A stretch of 64,000 nt of DNA, taken from positions 186,001 through 250,000 of the forward strand of contig JAJDAT010000014.1 of NCBI GenBank assembly GCA_029261715.1, read 5' to 3'. The DNA comes from Nitrospinia bacterium. GTDB lineage: Bacteria; Nitrospinota; Nitrospinia; Nitrospinales; JAJDAT01. Below are positions 35,603 through 45,344 of this stretch, piece after piece; position 1 is the first letter of the stretch, and the number at the start of each line of letters is the position of its first letter. The notes beneath the pieces were generated by a model. It made no database searches. It saw only the letters and a list, made by a program, of their open reading frames with translations, and was not told the DNA's origin. Position numbers and translations under genes: made by a program.

Positions 35603-35926
35603 CTATAACTCTAAAGTATCTTCATCATCGTCAAACTCGTCGCCCACAGCATTTTTATCTACTAATTCCCTTAGCTCTTTACCAGCTTTAAAAAAGGGAA
35701 CTTTCTTAGCAGGAACGTCGACTTTAACTCCAGACTTGGGGTTACGACCAGTTCGTGGGTTGCGTTCACGGATTCTAAAACTACCAAATCCCCGCAGTTC
35801 TACTTTTTTCCCCTGACTGAGAGATTCTGTAATGCTGTGGAAAACCGTATTAACAACAACTTCAGTTTGCTTTTTAGTCAAATTAATCTGGCTAGCGACT
35901 TTGGCGACCAGTTCAGCTTTGGTCAT
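35603..35926 (-). CDS. ihfB: HU/IHF-family DNA-binding protein, probably IHF beta
   Basis: A 107-residue DNA-bending protein. The beta-arm sequence RGFGSFRIRERNPRTGRNPK and the PFFKAGKELRELV motif are typical, and an acidic tail (DEFDDDEDTLEL) is added. Its place after rpsA (with sppA between) matches the rpsA-ihfB order of many proteobacteria. IHF and HU cannot be separated with certainty here. If IHF, it could also assist the neighbouring integrase. Confidence 0.85.
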   Translation of the reverse strand: MTKAELVAKVASQINLTKKQTEVVVNTVFHSITESLSQGKKVELRGFGSFRIRERNPRTGRNPKSGVKVDVPAKKVPFFKAGKELRELVDKNAVGDEFDDDEDTLEL

Positions 35927-36141
35927 TAAAGCTCCCCTTTCTACAACGATTAATTATTTGGGAAAAATTTTACGAAGTATAACATTAAGCGACATATAGT
36001 CAAGGACTTTCAGGGTTAGAAAAAACCATAAAAATCAAAATATTTTTAGTGAACGCTTAATGTAACAATTTCGCAAAAAAAACAAAAAAAACTTTATAAA
36101 CTTGGCTTACTAAAGGGAATAAAAATCAGAAAACCCGATTA

Positions 36142-37068
36142 TTATCCCTTAACAGGCCCAAACTGCAACCCCAACGGCATCAAAAATTGAAGCTTAGGAA
36201 AAGTTAATTGTCCTAAGGTTTGATTTAATCTTCCTGCCCATTTATTCTCAAGAATAAAATCTAACAAACTGGATTCCTTTTCAGGGAAAACCACGCTGGG
36301 CCTTTTGGTCAATCCTAATGATTTTTGTAAAAACTCTAAGCTGTCTTCGAAACCACCTAACTGATCGACTAACTTATATTCTAAAGCTTGCCGTCCTGAA
36401 AAGATTCTTCCATCAGCGACTTTTTTAACGTCATCAATATTAAGATCACGACCTGCCGAAATAGCTTCAATGAATTGGCTATGAACATCGTCCACAACCG
36501 ATTGCAATAACACATTTTCCTCATCAGTCATAGGACGAACCACGGAACCGGCATCTTTAAATTTACCAGCTTTAATCACCATAGGTTTCAATCCTATTTT
36601 CTGAATCAGCTCTTCAACATTTGAAAACGCCATAATCACTCCAATACTGCCAGTGAGCGTTCCCGGATTAGCCACGATATGACTGGCTGAACTAGCTATG
36701 TAATAGCCGCCCGAGGCGGCTACACTTCCTAAAGACGCTACTATTTTTTTTACTTTCCGGGTTTTTAAGACCTCGGAATATATCTCTTGGGAAGGCCCAA
36801 CAGAGCCTCCCGGAGAATCAATTCGCAAAATAATAGCGCCAACGGACGGATCGTTCCGATAGTCGACAATCTGTTCAACAATTTCCCGACTATCAGAAAT
36901 AACTCCTTGAACCTCAACAACAGCCACTTTATTTTTAGCCATTGGAGACCCACCGTCTAAATAAGACCTGAGCCCGCTCGCCAATCCATATATGGCTAAC
37001 ACCCCTAAGCAAAACATTAAGAAAATCTTCGTGAAAGATCTTCTCGGAGCTAAAGGAGTCAGTTCCAT
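36142..37068 (-). CDS. sppA: Signal peptide peptidase SppA, S49 family
   Basis: A 308-residue membrane-anchored serine protease that degrades leftover signal peptides. It has one N-terminal membrane segment (about 14-32). Nucleophile Ser119 is in VAASGGYY and general base Lys171 in AGKFKDAGS, with the 52-residue spacing seen in short bacterial SppA. 'LRIDSPGGSV' at 81-90 is conserved. It is the short, single-domain form. It follows rpsA by 30 bases. Confidence 0.95.
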   Translation of the reverse strand: MELTPLAPRRSFTKIFLMFCLGVLAIYGLASGLRSYLDGGSPMAKNKVAVVEVQGVISDSREIVEQIVDYRNDPSVGAIILRIDSPGGSVGPSQEIYSEVLKTRKVKKIVASLGSVAASGGYYIASSASHIVANPGTLTGSIGVIMAFSNVEELIQKIGLKPMVIKAGKFKDAGSVVRPMTDEENVLLQSVVDDVHSQFIEAISAGRDLNIDDVKKVADGRIFSGRQALEYKLVDQLGGFEDSLEFLQKSLGLTKRPSVVFPEKESSLLDFILENKWAGRLNQTLGQLTFPKLQFLMPLGLQFGPVKG

Positions 37069-37098
37069 AATAATTTCCTAGAAAAAAGGAATTCCATT

Positions 37099-38802
37099 TT
37101 ATGGAACCTCTGGAGAAATAGGCTTCTCATTTTCTAAATTAGCCTGTTCCTTTTCAATGGTCTCTAAATTCCAATCCTCTTCGGTAGCTTTGATACTTAA
37201 GCCAATTTTCTTATTAACGGTGTCAACCTTCACGACTCTTGCTTTTATATCGTCGCCCACGTTAATAACCTTTTCAGGATTCGTAACTTTCTCCGAACTC
37301 AAGTGAGAAATGTGAATTAATCCTTCCAAGCCATCATCAAACTCGGCAAAAGCGCCAAATCCGGTTACCTTTATTATTTTACCTTCCACATCTAAACCAA
37401 TTGGATATTTTTCTGCAATGCCTTCCCAAGGATTCGGTTGAAGTTGTTTAATACCTAGAGAAATGCGGAAAGACTCTTTATCAATATTAAGAACCGTCGC
37501 TTGCACTTTCTCTTTCTTTTTCACAACTTCTGAAGGATGCTTGATTTTACTCCAAGAAAGATCAGAAATATGAATCAAACCGTCCACACCATCTTCTAAC
37601 TCAACAAAAGCGCCAAAATCAGTCAAATTCCTAACTGTACCCTCTACTTCAGAACCGATAGGATATTTGCCTTCAATTTGCTCCCAAGGATTAGGCTCAA
37701 TTTGCTTCATTCCAAGAGAAATTCGTTTTCGCTCTTTATCTAATGTCAACACAACGGCGTCTACATTATCATTTAAAGAAACGATTTTACTTGGATGTTT
37801 AGTTTGTCGGCTCCAAGTCATTTCAGAAATATGAACCAATCCTTCGATACCCTTTTCTAACTCGATGAAAGCGCCATAGTCGGTAATACTAACAACTTTC
37901 CCGGAAATTTTGGTGTCGACTGGATATTTGTTTTCAACATCAATCCATGGATCAGGAGTTATCTGTTTTAGACCTAATGAAACACGCTCATTATTTTTAT
38001 CGTATTTCAAGATCATTACTTTGATCTTATCGCCAATAGAGAACATCTCGGAAGGATGATTGACTCGTCCCCATGACATATCCGTAATATGTAATAGTCC
38101 GTCGATACCGCCTAAGTCCACAAACACTCCGTAGTCGGTGATATTCTTCACGACGCCTTCAATAAGATTACCCTCTTCCATTCGCGAAAGCGTATCTTCG
38201 CGAGCTTGCTTCCGTTTCTCTTCTAACAATACCCGGCGAGAACAAACGATATTTCCTCGTTTTTTGTTCATCTTGATAATTTTCATTTGGAATTTCTCGC
38301 CGATCAATTTTTCCAAATTTCGGATAGGACGTAAGTCGATTTGAGAACCTGGTAGAAAAGCTTTCAAACCAATATCAACCGTAAGGCCGCCCTTAGCTTT
38401 AGCTATAACTTCACCGTCAATGATTTTATCTTCGTCGTAAGCGGTTACCAATTCATCCCAGACTTTAATTTTATTCGCCTTCTCTTTAGACAAAACGACA
38501 ATACCGTCTTCATCTTCCACTCTTTCCAGAAAGACTTCTATCTCGTCGCCTAACGTAAGCTCTTTATCTTTTCCCGGAAACTCGTCAATACTAATAACGC
38601 CTTCAGATTTAAATCCGACGTCAACAGTAACTGCGTCTTTGTTAATACCAATGACTGTTCCAAAAATGAGTTCGCCTTCTCGAAATTTCTTTAAGCTCTT
38701 TTCATAAAAAGCTTCCATTTCTTCAAATTCAGCTTGCTCCTGGTCGCTTAAGGGCTCCCCATCAGCAATATCGTCTACAAATTCCTCTAAAGTTTCTGCC
38801 AT
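37099..38802 (-). CDS. rpsA: 30S ribosomal protein S1
   Basis: A 567-residue S1 protein with six S1/OB repeats starting near residues 42, 128, 214, 299, 386 and 473. Repeats 3-6 carry the 'G-V-DYGAFV(E/D)L' and 'GL(V/I)HISD(M/L)SW' pattern. S1 unfolds and delivers mRNA to the 30S subunit. It lies between cmk and sppA, a common order. The acidic C-terminal tail is short. Confidence 0.97.
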   Translation of the reverse strand: MAETLEEFVDDIADGEPLSDQEQAEFEEMEAFYEKSLKKFREGELIFGTVIGINKDAVTVDVGFKSEGVISIDEFPGKDKELTLGDEIEVFLERVEDEDGIVVLSKEKANKIKVWDELVTAYDEDKIIDGEVIAKAKGGLTVDIGLKAFLPGSQIDLRPIRNLEKLIGEKFQMKIIKMNKKRGNIVCSRRVLLEEKRKQAREDTLSRMEEGNLIEGVVKNITDYGVFVDLGGIDGLLHITDMSWGRVNHPSEMFSIGDKIKVMILKYDKNNERVSLGLKQITPDPWIDVENKYPVDTKISGKVVSITDYGAFIELEKGIEGLVHISEMTWSRQTKHPSKIVSLNDNVDAVVLTLDKERKRISLGMKQIEPNPWEQIEGKYPIGSEVEGTVRNLTDFGAFVELEDGVDGLIHISDLSWSKIKHPSEVVKKKEKVQATVLNIDKESFRISLGIKQLQPNPWEGIAEKYPIGLDVEGKIIKVTGFGAFAEFDDGLEGLIHISHLSSEKVTNPEKVINVGDDIKARVVKVDTVNKKIGLSIKATEEDWNLETIEKEQANLENEKPISPEVP

Positions 38803-38842
38803 TTAAAAGATCCTTTCAAAATTAAACTAAAATTTAAAAAAT

Positions 38843-39508
38843 TTATTTAGCGTCTTCAGGTCCAATCAGTTCTATGACCCTAACAACCGCTTCTTCAATC
38901 CCTAAATGAGTTGTATCGACCAGTAAAGCGTCTTCTGCTTGAACTAAAGGAGCAACCGAACGATTCATATCTTCCAAATCGCGCTTCCGAATTTGATCAA
39001 TGATCTCATGCAGATCTACTGATTCCCCTTTTGTCGACAACTCTTGATACCGTCTCCGACCCCTCTCTTCTGGATCGGCTTGAAAAAAAAACTTTTTATC
39101 CGCGTTTGGAAAAACCTGAGTTCCAATATCTCGCCCTTCCATAACAATTTTTCCGTCTTGCCCCATCTTGCGTTGTAAGTCGGTCAGGATTTTTCTAACC
39201 TGAGGCTGAGAAGCAACCGTTGCGGCTCCATTCCCAACTTCTTCGCTTTTTAATTGGCTTCCAACATCTACTCCATCCACAATAATTTTTTGCCCGTCTG
39301 GATTAGGAATAAACTCAATATTTAATTCTTCTGCTACTTGCGCAATGGCCAATTCATCTTTAAGTAAAGAGCCCGCGTTATTAGCTTTCCAAGCTACAGC
39401 TCTATACATAGCGCCCGTGTTTATGTATCTAAAACCCAACCGCTCGGCGACAATCTTTGCCACGGTACTTTTCCCGCTTCCTGCAGGTCCATCGATTGCA
39501 ACAATCAT
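38843..39508 (-). CDS. cmk: Cytidylate kinase
   Basis: A 221-residue (d)CMP kinase. The P-loop DGPAGSGKST is at residues 5-14. 'YINTGAMYRAVAWKA', 'VMEGRDIGTQVFPNADKKFF' and 'RDLEDMNRSVAPL' are the other family blocks. It transfers phosphate from ATP to CMP or dCMP. It lies between tyrA and rpsA in one direction. Confidence 0.97.
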   Translation of the reverse strand: MIVAIDGPAGSGKSTVAKIVAERLGFRYINTGAMYRAVAWKANNAGSLLKDELAIAQVAEELNIEFIPNPDGQKIIVDGVDVGSQLKSEEVGNGAATVASQPQVRKILTDLQRKMGQDGKIVMEGRDIGTQVFPNADKKFFFQADPEERGRRRYQELSTKGESVDLHEIIDQIRKRDLEDMNRSVAPLVQAEDALLVDTTHLGIEEAVVRVIELIGPEDAK

Positions 39509-39514
39509 AATTTT

Positions 39515-40399
39515 TTAATCATTCCTTTTGGGAACCTTTTCGTGATGATCGTTAGCCTGCAAAAACGCTTTATGCAAAAAATCTCCATCTCCTTCGGCGA
39601 TTTTCTCTTTAAAGCTATCAAGAGCAAATTGGTAATCCTTCAACAATTCCAAGATAAACTCCTTATTCGAAAGGCAGATATCTCTCCACATACCTGGTTC
39701 GCTAGCTCCCAACCTAACAACATCAATCAAACCATTACCGCCTTTGGCAAGATATTCTTCACTATTTTTCGTTTTCATCTCACCCAAAGTATTTAACAGT
39801 ACATAAGCTAAAACATGGGGCAGATGGCTCGTTGCCGCGTAAAGGCGATCATGTTCTTCAGGGTCGCGGACTTCAACTTTAGCCCCCAGGGATTCCCACA
39901 GTTTACAAATTTTCGTTTGCGCATCTAAAGGAGTGTTTTTTGTGGGAGTGACCACACAAAACTTGCCTTCAAATAAGTTCGCTTTAGAGCTTTCAAACCC
40001 AGAGTTTTCTCCCCCAGCTATCGGATGAGAAGGTACAAAATCAACTCCCGCTTTTAAAGTCAAAGGCTCCACGTCTTTTATGACTGAACTTTTAACGGAA
40101 CCTAAATCGGTTACGACACATCCTTTTTTTAGATGCTCCGTCATTTGCTCGGTAATTTGCCGAAAAAGTCCAATCGGCGTCGCTAAGACAACTAAATCAG
40201 CGTCTTTGAGCGCGGTTTTTAAATCAACCGAAAAATCATCCAAAATCCCATTCGCTTTGGCTTGCTCTAAACGCTTTGGGTTTCTTCCAAAACCGCAAAC
40301 CGAACTAACTAGACCCCGTTCTTTACAGGCCAAAGCCACAGAACCGCCTAAAAGCCCAACCCCAATAATGGCTACTCGATCATACAAAATTTCACTCAC
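39515..40399 (-). CDS. tyrA: Prephenate dehydrogenase
   Basis: A 294-residue NAD(P)-dependent prephenate dehydrogenase for tyrosine synthesis. The dinucleotide motif GVGLLGGSVALA lies at residues 13-24. 'DLGSVKSSVIK' and 'FVPSHPIAGGENSGFESS' with the catalytic His follow, and 'ATSHLPHVLAYVL' lies in the helical domain. It sits between pheA and cmk with gaps of three and six bases. The aroA gene often found here is absent. Confidence 0.94.
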   Translation of the reverse strand: MSEILYDRVAIIGVGLLGGSVALACKERGLVSSVCGFGRNPKRLEQAKANGILDDFSVDLKTALKDADLVVLATPIGLFRQITEQMTEHLKKGCVVTDLGSVKSSVIKDVEPLTLKAGVDFVPSHPIAGGENSGFESSKANLFEGKFCVVTPTKNTPLDAQTKICKLWESLGAKVEVRDPEEHDRLYAATSHLPHVLAYVLLNTLGEMKTKNSEEYLAKGGNGLIDVVRLGASEPGMWRDICLSNKEFILELLKDYQFALDSFKEKIAEGDGDFLHKAFLQANDHHEKVPKRND

Positions 40400-40402
40400 C
40401 GT

Positions 40403-41476
40403 TTAGCCTTTTGAAGGGTAAGACCCCAAAAATTTTAAAAACATACATTGACTTTTTAAAGCTTCAACCGTTTCCAAAGTTACCTTTTCTTCAATATGTC
40501 CGTCAAAATCTATATAAAACAAATACTCCCAACGCCTTTGCGGAGCTGGTCTCGATTGAATATTACTCAAATTAATTTTTCGGTCGGCAAATAATTTAAG
40601 AATTTTTAATAAAGCGCCCGCCTCATCCTTGATAGAAAAGATAATAGACGTCTTATTTTTTTTCGCTTTTATTGCCGGTCGCTTAGACACAATTAAGAAT
40701 CGCGTTCGATTATCCGGTCTATCTTCAATATCTTTAGCCAACGTGTTTAACTTATAGAGTTCCCCCGCAACCTGACTGGCAATAGCCGCCGAAGTTTTAT
40801 CTTTCGTCGCCATAGCAGCCGCAGCCGCAGTGCTAGAAGTTACCACCTGCTCGGCATTCGGTAAATTTTGATTCAACCAATTCCGACTCTGCCCCAATGG
40901 TTGTGGATGCGAGTACACTGTTTTAATTTTTGAAGTGTCTTTGAGCTTTGATAAAAGGAATAAAGAAATATCCATTTTCAATTCGTCGCAAATCACAAGC
41001 GAAGAATTAGCAAGCCGATCCAAGGTGGCGTTAACCATTCCTTCAATGGAGTTTTCTATGGGAACCACTCCATAGTCGGAGTTTTCCCTTTCAACTTCTA
41101 AAAATACGGTATCGATCCCTTGCTGGGGAATGAATTGGGCGGAATGCCCAAACTGACAAATTGCAGCCTGGTGAGTGAAAGTGGACTCGGGACCCAGATA
41201 AGCAATCCGAAGCGTTCTTTCTAATGCCAGAGAGGCGGAAAAAATTTCGCGAAACAATACCTCGACCATTGAATCGGAAAACGGACCTTTATTAAGGTCT
41301 TTTAACCGATCAATAATTTCGCGTTCTCTGTGCGGAATATGAAAGTGATCCGTTGTACCTTCTCGGGACTTTTCTTCGCCTACTTTTAAGGCTATTTTCG
41401 CCCGACGGTTGACCAGGTTTAAGATCCGGTCATCTATTTCATTTATCTTGTCACGTAAATCTTCGAGTTCGGCCAA
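40403..41476 (-). CDS. pheA: Bifunctional chorismate mutase / prephenate dehydratase
   Basis: A 357-residue P-protein. An AroQ chorismate mutase lies at residues 1-85 (LRDKINEIDDRILNLVNRR). Prephenate dehydratase lies at about 92-270 (AYLGPESTFTHQAA, VPIENSIEGMVNATLD, NRTRFLIV). A C-terminal ACT domain (280-355) includes 'GALLKILKLFADRKINLSNIQSRP' and gives feedback by phenylalanine. It heads the pheA-tyrA-cmk-rpsA run. Confidence 0.96.
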   Translation of the reverse strand: MAELEDLRDKINEIDDRILNLVNRRAKIALKVGEEKSREGTTDHFHIPHREREIIDRLKDLNKGPFSDSMVEVLFREIFSASLALERTLRIAYLGPESTFTHQAAICQFGHSAQFIPQQGIDTVFLEVERENSDYGVVPIENSIEGMVNATLDRLANSSLVICDELKMDISLFLLSKLKDTSKIKTVYSHPQPLGQSRNWLNQNLPNAEQVVTSSTAAAAAMATKDKTSAAIASQVAGELYKLNTLAKDIEDRPDNRTRFLIVSKRPAIKAKKNKTSIIFSIKDEAGALLKILKLFADRKINLSNIQSRPAPQRRWEYLFYIDFDGHIEEKVTLETVEALKSQCMFLKFLGSYPSKG

Positions 41477-41675
41477 CAGCCATAACCACCTTTACTTGGA
41501 GCTATTCGAATGTCCTGGGGATTTCGAATTGAACGTTGATCATTTCATAAAACCGGCCTAAAATGCAAGATATTTTTTAAAAACAACCATTTATATAATG
41601 GTTAGTTCCAATTAAAATGAAACGAATATGAAATTCATTTTTTTCGTTAACTATAGACTTTAATGAGGAATCGTC

Positions 41676-41984
41676 ATGGTATTACTGGAATTTAGCATGT
41701 CTCCAATGGATAAGGGCGAAAGCGTTAGCCCATTTGTCAGTCGATCTTTAAAAATAATCGACGAAAGCGGCGTAAACTATAAGCTAAACCCTATGGGAAC
41801 TGTATTAGAAGGAGAATGGGACGAAGTAATGGATGTCGTGAAAAAATGCTACGAGAAAATGAGCTCCGACTGCAACCGAATCACCTGTGGCATCAAAATC
41901 GACTATCGAAAAGGGAAATCAGGTCGGCTAGATTCTAAAATGGCTTCTATAGAATCGCATTTAGGAAAAGAAGTGAAAAAATAA
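41676..41984 (+). CDS. MTH1187-family thiamine-binding protein
   Basis: A 102-residue DUF77/MTH1187 protein with ferredoxin-like fold. 'LEFSMSPMDKGESVSPFVSRSL' at the start and 'YKLNPMGTVLEGEWDEVMDVVKKC' are characteristic. Family members bind thiamine or related ligands. AATGAGGAATCGTC supplies a ribosome binding site. It is alone and divergent from pheA. Confidence 0.88.
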   Translation: MVLLEFSMSPMDKGESVSPFVSRSLKIIDESGVNYKLNPMGTVLEGEWDEVMDVVKKCYEKMSSDCNRITCGIKIDYRKGKSGRLDSKMASIESHLGKEVKK

Positions 41985-42053
41985 TCGTTGTAAAAAACTG
42001 GAAAAAAACAAAGAAACCGCCCCTTGATTGCAAAATTGACGTTCCGATACTAT

Positions 42054-43553
42054 TTAAGAGCCGACGGATTCTTTCTTAAACTCGATTTCAAGGAAATAAG
42101 GCTGGCTTTGGATTTCCATGTTTTGCTCAAACCAAAACTTCCCTTCCAGTAGGAAATCGATTTTTAAGTAAGCAATATCCTCGACTTTTGAATCGTCGGG
42201 AAAAGAAAACTCTTTCGAGAAAACGATAGTCTCTGCTGGCTTGAATTCTTTTTCAAAAAGAATTCTTCCAAGGTCACCCATCTCCTTTTTATCTCTATCC
42301 GCCATCTTAATTCCCAAACGAATTCCAGAATCTTCCGGCGAGGGAGGAATCGCTTCGGTAAAAACGTTTTGAACCGCCTCAACCTCCAACCGAAAAGGCT
42401 CTCCAAAACGAACTTCCCCAGAGACTACTTCCGCTCGGATAATTTGAGATTTCCTATTATCTTTGCCGCCTCGGGTCTTCTTTTCTTTTGGCTTCAAATC
42501 GTAATTATTAGGGGATAAATAAGCTGGCATAAAACCAAAATCGTCCACGCCAAGATCCCAGGCAAACTTTTCAATCTCTTCTTTACGATCCTCGTTAAAA
42601 TTAAAAATCAAAGTTTGCCATCGAATATGCGGAGTTTCGGAATTCATCTCCTTTTTTAGCCGAATCAACGTTTTTAACTGATCGATGACCCTGTTAGCGT
42701 CCCCACCTCTTCGATATTTCACATAAAGATCTTGTTCAACATCGTCTATCGCAACAATCAAGCGTGACAATCCAGATTTGATCAATCCTCTTAAAAATTC
42801 CTCGTCGAGCGGCATCGAAAAGTTTGAGGAGATCAACGTGATAATCCCGTATTTTTTTTCAGCGACTTCGATAATTTTTAAAATGTCTTTATGCAGTAAA
42901 GGGTCTCCATATCGAAATAGCTCCAAATAAAAAAGATAAGGACCTATCTCATCTAAAGTTTTTTCGTATGTTCCCCATTCCATCATACCTTGAGGTTGAT
43001 TGATTTCGCCCGTGCCAACCGCACATTCAGGGCACCTCAAATTACAAACATTTGCCGGATCTAAATTAGCGAGCATTGGGTAAGCGGTGATCTGAGATCG
43101 CCTGCCGTTAACTTCGCGAATCAATTTCATCAGGTTGATCAGCTTTCTTAAAACCATAACTGGAGCGACTTTGGATTTAAAAGCAACACAATCTCGAATG
43201 ATGTCCCTTATAAAAACTCTATCAAATCGCTGGTTAGGAGCCACCGGACAAGAAGCGCAACAATCATAAGCGCTTTCGGCATTGGGTATTTTCCCAGGAT
43301 TGGCCATGCGATCTAATAAATATTCTCTAGTGGAAGCAAAGAGTCCGCTTTTCCACGTATCTAATATAGTAGGTTCAGGCGGTTTCGGGTCCATTTGCGA
43401 AATTGCGCAGTTGCAAGGCTCTAACCGCCCATCTTGCAAGATGCTGGTCCTTAACCATAATTGTTCGCAATAAAAGTTTAACCGGCGAAACCGATAAGAT
43501 ATTCGAAAAAAACGATAAATAGCTCGAATGATTGGATTTAATAAACGGTGCAT
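42054..43553 (-). CDS. Radical SAM protein, paralog B, with N-terminal Cys module and C-terminal beta domain
   Basis: A 499-residue protein. An N-terminal cysteine module has C47-x-C49 and CCASC at 98-102, resembling a SPASM half placed ahead of the radical SAM core. The core has C170-x3-C174-x2-C177 (NVCNLRCPEC). The C-terminal 120 residues look like a beta-sandwich of the Wzt C-terminal kind (LEVEAVQNVF, GIRLGIKMAD, FWFEQNMEIQSQPYFLEI). It is 10 bases downstream of paralog A. The substrate is unknown. Linkage to glycan or surface modification is inferred from the beta domain. Confidence 0.8.
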   Translation of the reverse strand: MHRLLNPIIRAIYRFFRISYRFRRLNFYCEQLWLRTSILQDGRLEPCNCAISQMDPKPPEPTILDTWKSGLFASTREYLLDRMANPGKIPNAESAYDCCASCPVAPNQRFDRVFIRDIIRDCVAFKSKVAPVMVLRKLINLMKLIREVNGRRSQITAYPMLANLDPANVCNLRCPECAVGTGEINQPQGMMEWGTYEKTLDEIGPYLFYLELFRYGDPLLHKDILKIIEVAEKKYGIITLISSNFSMPLDEEFLRGLIKSGLSRLIVAIDDVEQDLYVKYRRGGDANRVIDQLKTLIRLKKEMNSETPHIRWQTLIFNFNEDRKEEIEKFAWDLGVDDFGFMPAYLSPNNYDLKPKEKKTRGGKDNRKSQIIRAEVVSGEVRFGEPFRLEVEAVQNVFTEAIPPSPEDSGIRLGIKMADRDKKEMGDLGRILFEKEFKPAETIVFSKEFSFPDDSKVEDIAYLKIDFLLEGKFWFEQNMEIQSQPYFLEIEFKKESVGS

Positions 43554-43563
43554 AAACTTTCTA

Positions 43564-45051
43564 TTAGTTGGAGGGATTGCCAGCGGAAACTTCTACCTCA
43601 GCCAATTCTTTAAACTTAACAGCCAGGTAATAAGGGTTACTTTGAATTTCTAAATTCTGTTCGAACCAAAAACGATTTTCAAAAACCAGATCGATTTTTA
43701 AATAAGCCACTCGATCAAGTTCCTCAACCTCGTCAAAACGCAGTCCCTTAGTAAGGCGTACCGTTTCGTCGGGTTGCAATGCTTTGTCAAAAAAGATCCT
43801 GCCGAAATCAGCGACTTCGCTTTTATTTTTATCAGCCAGTTTAATCCCGACTCGAATACCGCCAGTCTCGGAGGACGCCGGCATCTCTTCTCTAAACGCG
43901 TTCTGGATCACGTCAACAGTCAATTTGCACTCTGTTCCCAATTCAATATCCTGGCAATCCAATTCAGCTTTTTGAATCTGCGATTTTTTGTCAGAATGAT
44001 GACCGCGTAACTCGGTTTCTTTCGGCCTTAAATCGTAATTTTTCGGCGACAAATAAGCCGGTCGATAAGAAAATTTATCAACGCCTAAATCCATCACAAA
44101 CTTCTCAATAATTTCTTTCCGGTCTTCATTAAAGCTAAAAATCAAGGTTTGCCACCTAATGCTCGGGTGATGCGAATTCATTTCTTTGCGGATCTTGACC
44201 AACCGTTCCACATTATCGATCACCGTATGAACATTCCCGCTCACGCGATATTTTTCGTATAAATCTTGGTCGATATCGTCCGCCGCAACCACTAATTCCG
44301 ATAAACCCGACTCCACCACCCCGCGTAAAAACTCATCGGTCAATGGCATGGCAAAGTTAGACGAAATCGCCGTCATGATGCCGTATTTTTTTTCTGCTAA
44401 TCGGATCATCTTCAATATATCTGGGTTGAGCAGAGGTTCTCCATAACGGAACAACTCCGCGTAATAAAGTCCGTGACCAATTTCCCCCAATATCTTTTCA
44501 TAAACAAGAAAAGGCATAAAGCCGCGAGGATGCGGATGCTCGTCCGACCCAACACTGCATTCAAGACATCGGATATTGCATAAATTCGTCGCATCGATAT
44601 TGGCAATAACTGGTTTGGCGTCAACCGCTGAAACCCCCTTAGCGCCCGCATTGACCAACCTATTCAAATTCAAGAGTTTGCGAATCATCTGGCCGGGACG
44701 TCTTTTAAAGCGACGCAGCATGTTTTTCAAAATTGCATAATAATCTTCGCTACTTTGGAACCGTTGAGGTTCAGCCACCGGACAAGAAGCGCAGCAATCA
44801 AAAATGCTGGGGTCATCCGTGGGAATTTTCCCCGGAGCTTTCATGCCGTCGATCAAATATTGACGAGTCTTTTGAAACAGCGCATTGTTCCAAATCGATA
44901 AAATGGAAGCGTCGTTTCCTTGCGGTTCCATCTCGGAAATGGCACAACTGCAAGGTTCCATTCTCCCGTCCTGATGCAGGCTCACGCGAAACCACAAATG
45001 CTCGCAAAAAAAGTTTTTCTTTAGATATGGGTACAGTAGCAGCTTAAACAT
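43564..45051 (-). CDS. Radical SAM protein, paralog A, with N-terminal Cys module and C-terminal beta domain
   Basis: A 495-residue protein with the same domain order as its downstream neighbour. It has C34-x-C36 and CCASC at 86-90, then the radical SAM cluster C158-x3-C162-x2-C165 (NLCNIRCLEC). The C-terminal beta-sandwich-like part contains LTVDVIQNAF, GIRVGIKLAD and FWFEQNLEIQSNPYYLAV. The two proteins align along their full length. They probably arose by tandem duplication and may form a heterodimer or act on related substrates. Confidence 0.8.
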   Translation of the reverse strand: MFKLLLYPYLKKNFFCEHLWFRVSLHQDGRMEPCSCAISEMEPQGNDASILSIWNNALFQKTRQYLIDGMKAPGKIPTDDPSIFDCCASCPVAEPQRFQSSEDYYAILKNMLRRFKRRPGQMIRKLLNLNRLVNAGAKGVSAVDAKPVIANIDATNLCNIRCLECSVGSDEHPHPRGFMPFLVYEKILGEIGHGLYYAELFRYGEPLLNPDILKMIRLAEKKYGIMTAISSNFAMPLTDEFLRGVVESGLSELVVAADDIDQDLYEKYRVSGNVHTVIDNVERLVKIRKEMNSHHPSIRWQTLIFSFNEDRKEIIEKFVMDLGVDKFSYRPAYLSPKNYDLRPKETELRGHHSDKKSQIQKAELDCQDIELGTECKLTVDVIQNAFREEMPASSETGGIRVGIKLADKNKSEVADFGRIFFDKALQPDETVRLTKGLRFDEVEELDRVAYLKIDLVFENRFWFEQNLEIQSNPYYLAVKFKELAEVEVSAGNPSN

Positions 45052-45077
45052 GAAGGCATTGTATCAATTAAAGTATT

Positions 45078-45163
45078 GAACGCAAAGGCGAAAACCTTTG
45101 ACCCCCAAAACCGAGAACCTTAAAACATCTGAACCGCAGAGGACGCAGAGAGCGCAAAGAAAA
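45078..45163 (+). repeat. Dispersed GC-AGAG repeat, copy 1
   Basis: GAACGCAAAGGCGAAAACCTTTG at 45078-45100 (a short variant) is followed by the fuller copy at 45131-45163, GAACCGCAGAGGACGCAGAG plus AGCGCAAAGAAAAG. The fuller copy is perfectly inverted at 45345-45375. It lies between the radical SAM genes and tpsB. Confidence 0.85.
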
Positions 45164-45344
45164 GATTAAGGACAAGGTTTTAAATCTTACCTTTTGATAT
45201 TCAAAGATTTTAGGAATAGGGTTTTGCGATTTGATGGAGAAGAATACCTTGTAGTTCAAGAATTTGTTTTTTGCGGTAGCGCCCGTTGTTTTTTGTAGTT
45301 CAACAATTCAAGAGTTTGATTTTATCTTTCTTTGCTTTTTTGCC
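45164..45344. other. Spacer between inverted repeat copies
   Basis: These 181 bases carry no gene. They contain repeated GTAGTTCAA-(A/C)AATT segments at 45253 and 45295 and a T-rich strand. The unit formed by the two inverted copies and this spacer resembles a small non-coding element. Confidence 0.5.

Noticed and set aside
45068-45259. Small minus-strand frame over the repeat copies
   Set aside because: It translates the dispersed repeat (SLRSLRPLRF) and has no start signal or family. It is a by-product of the repeat.
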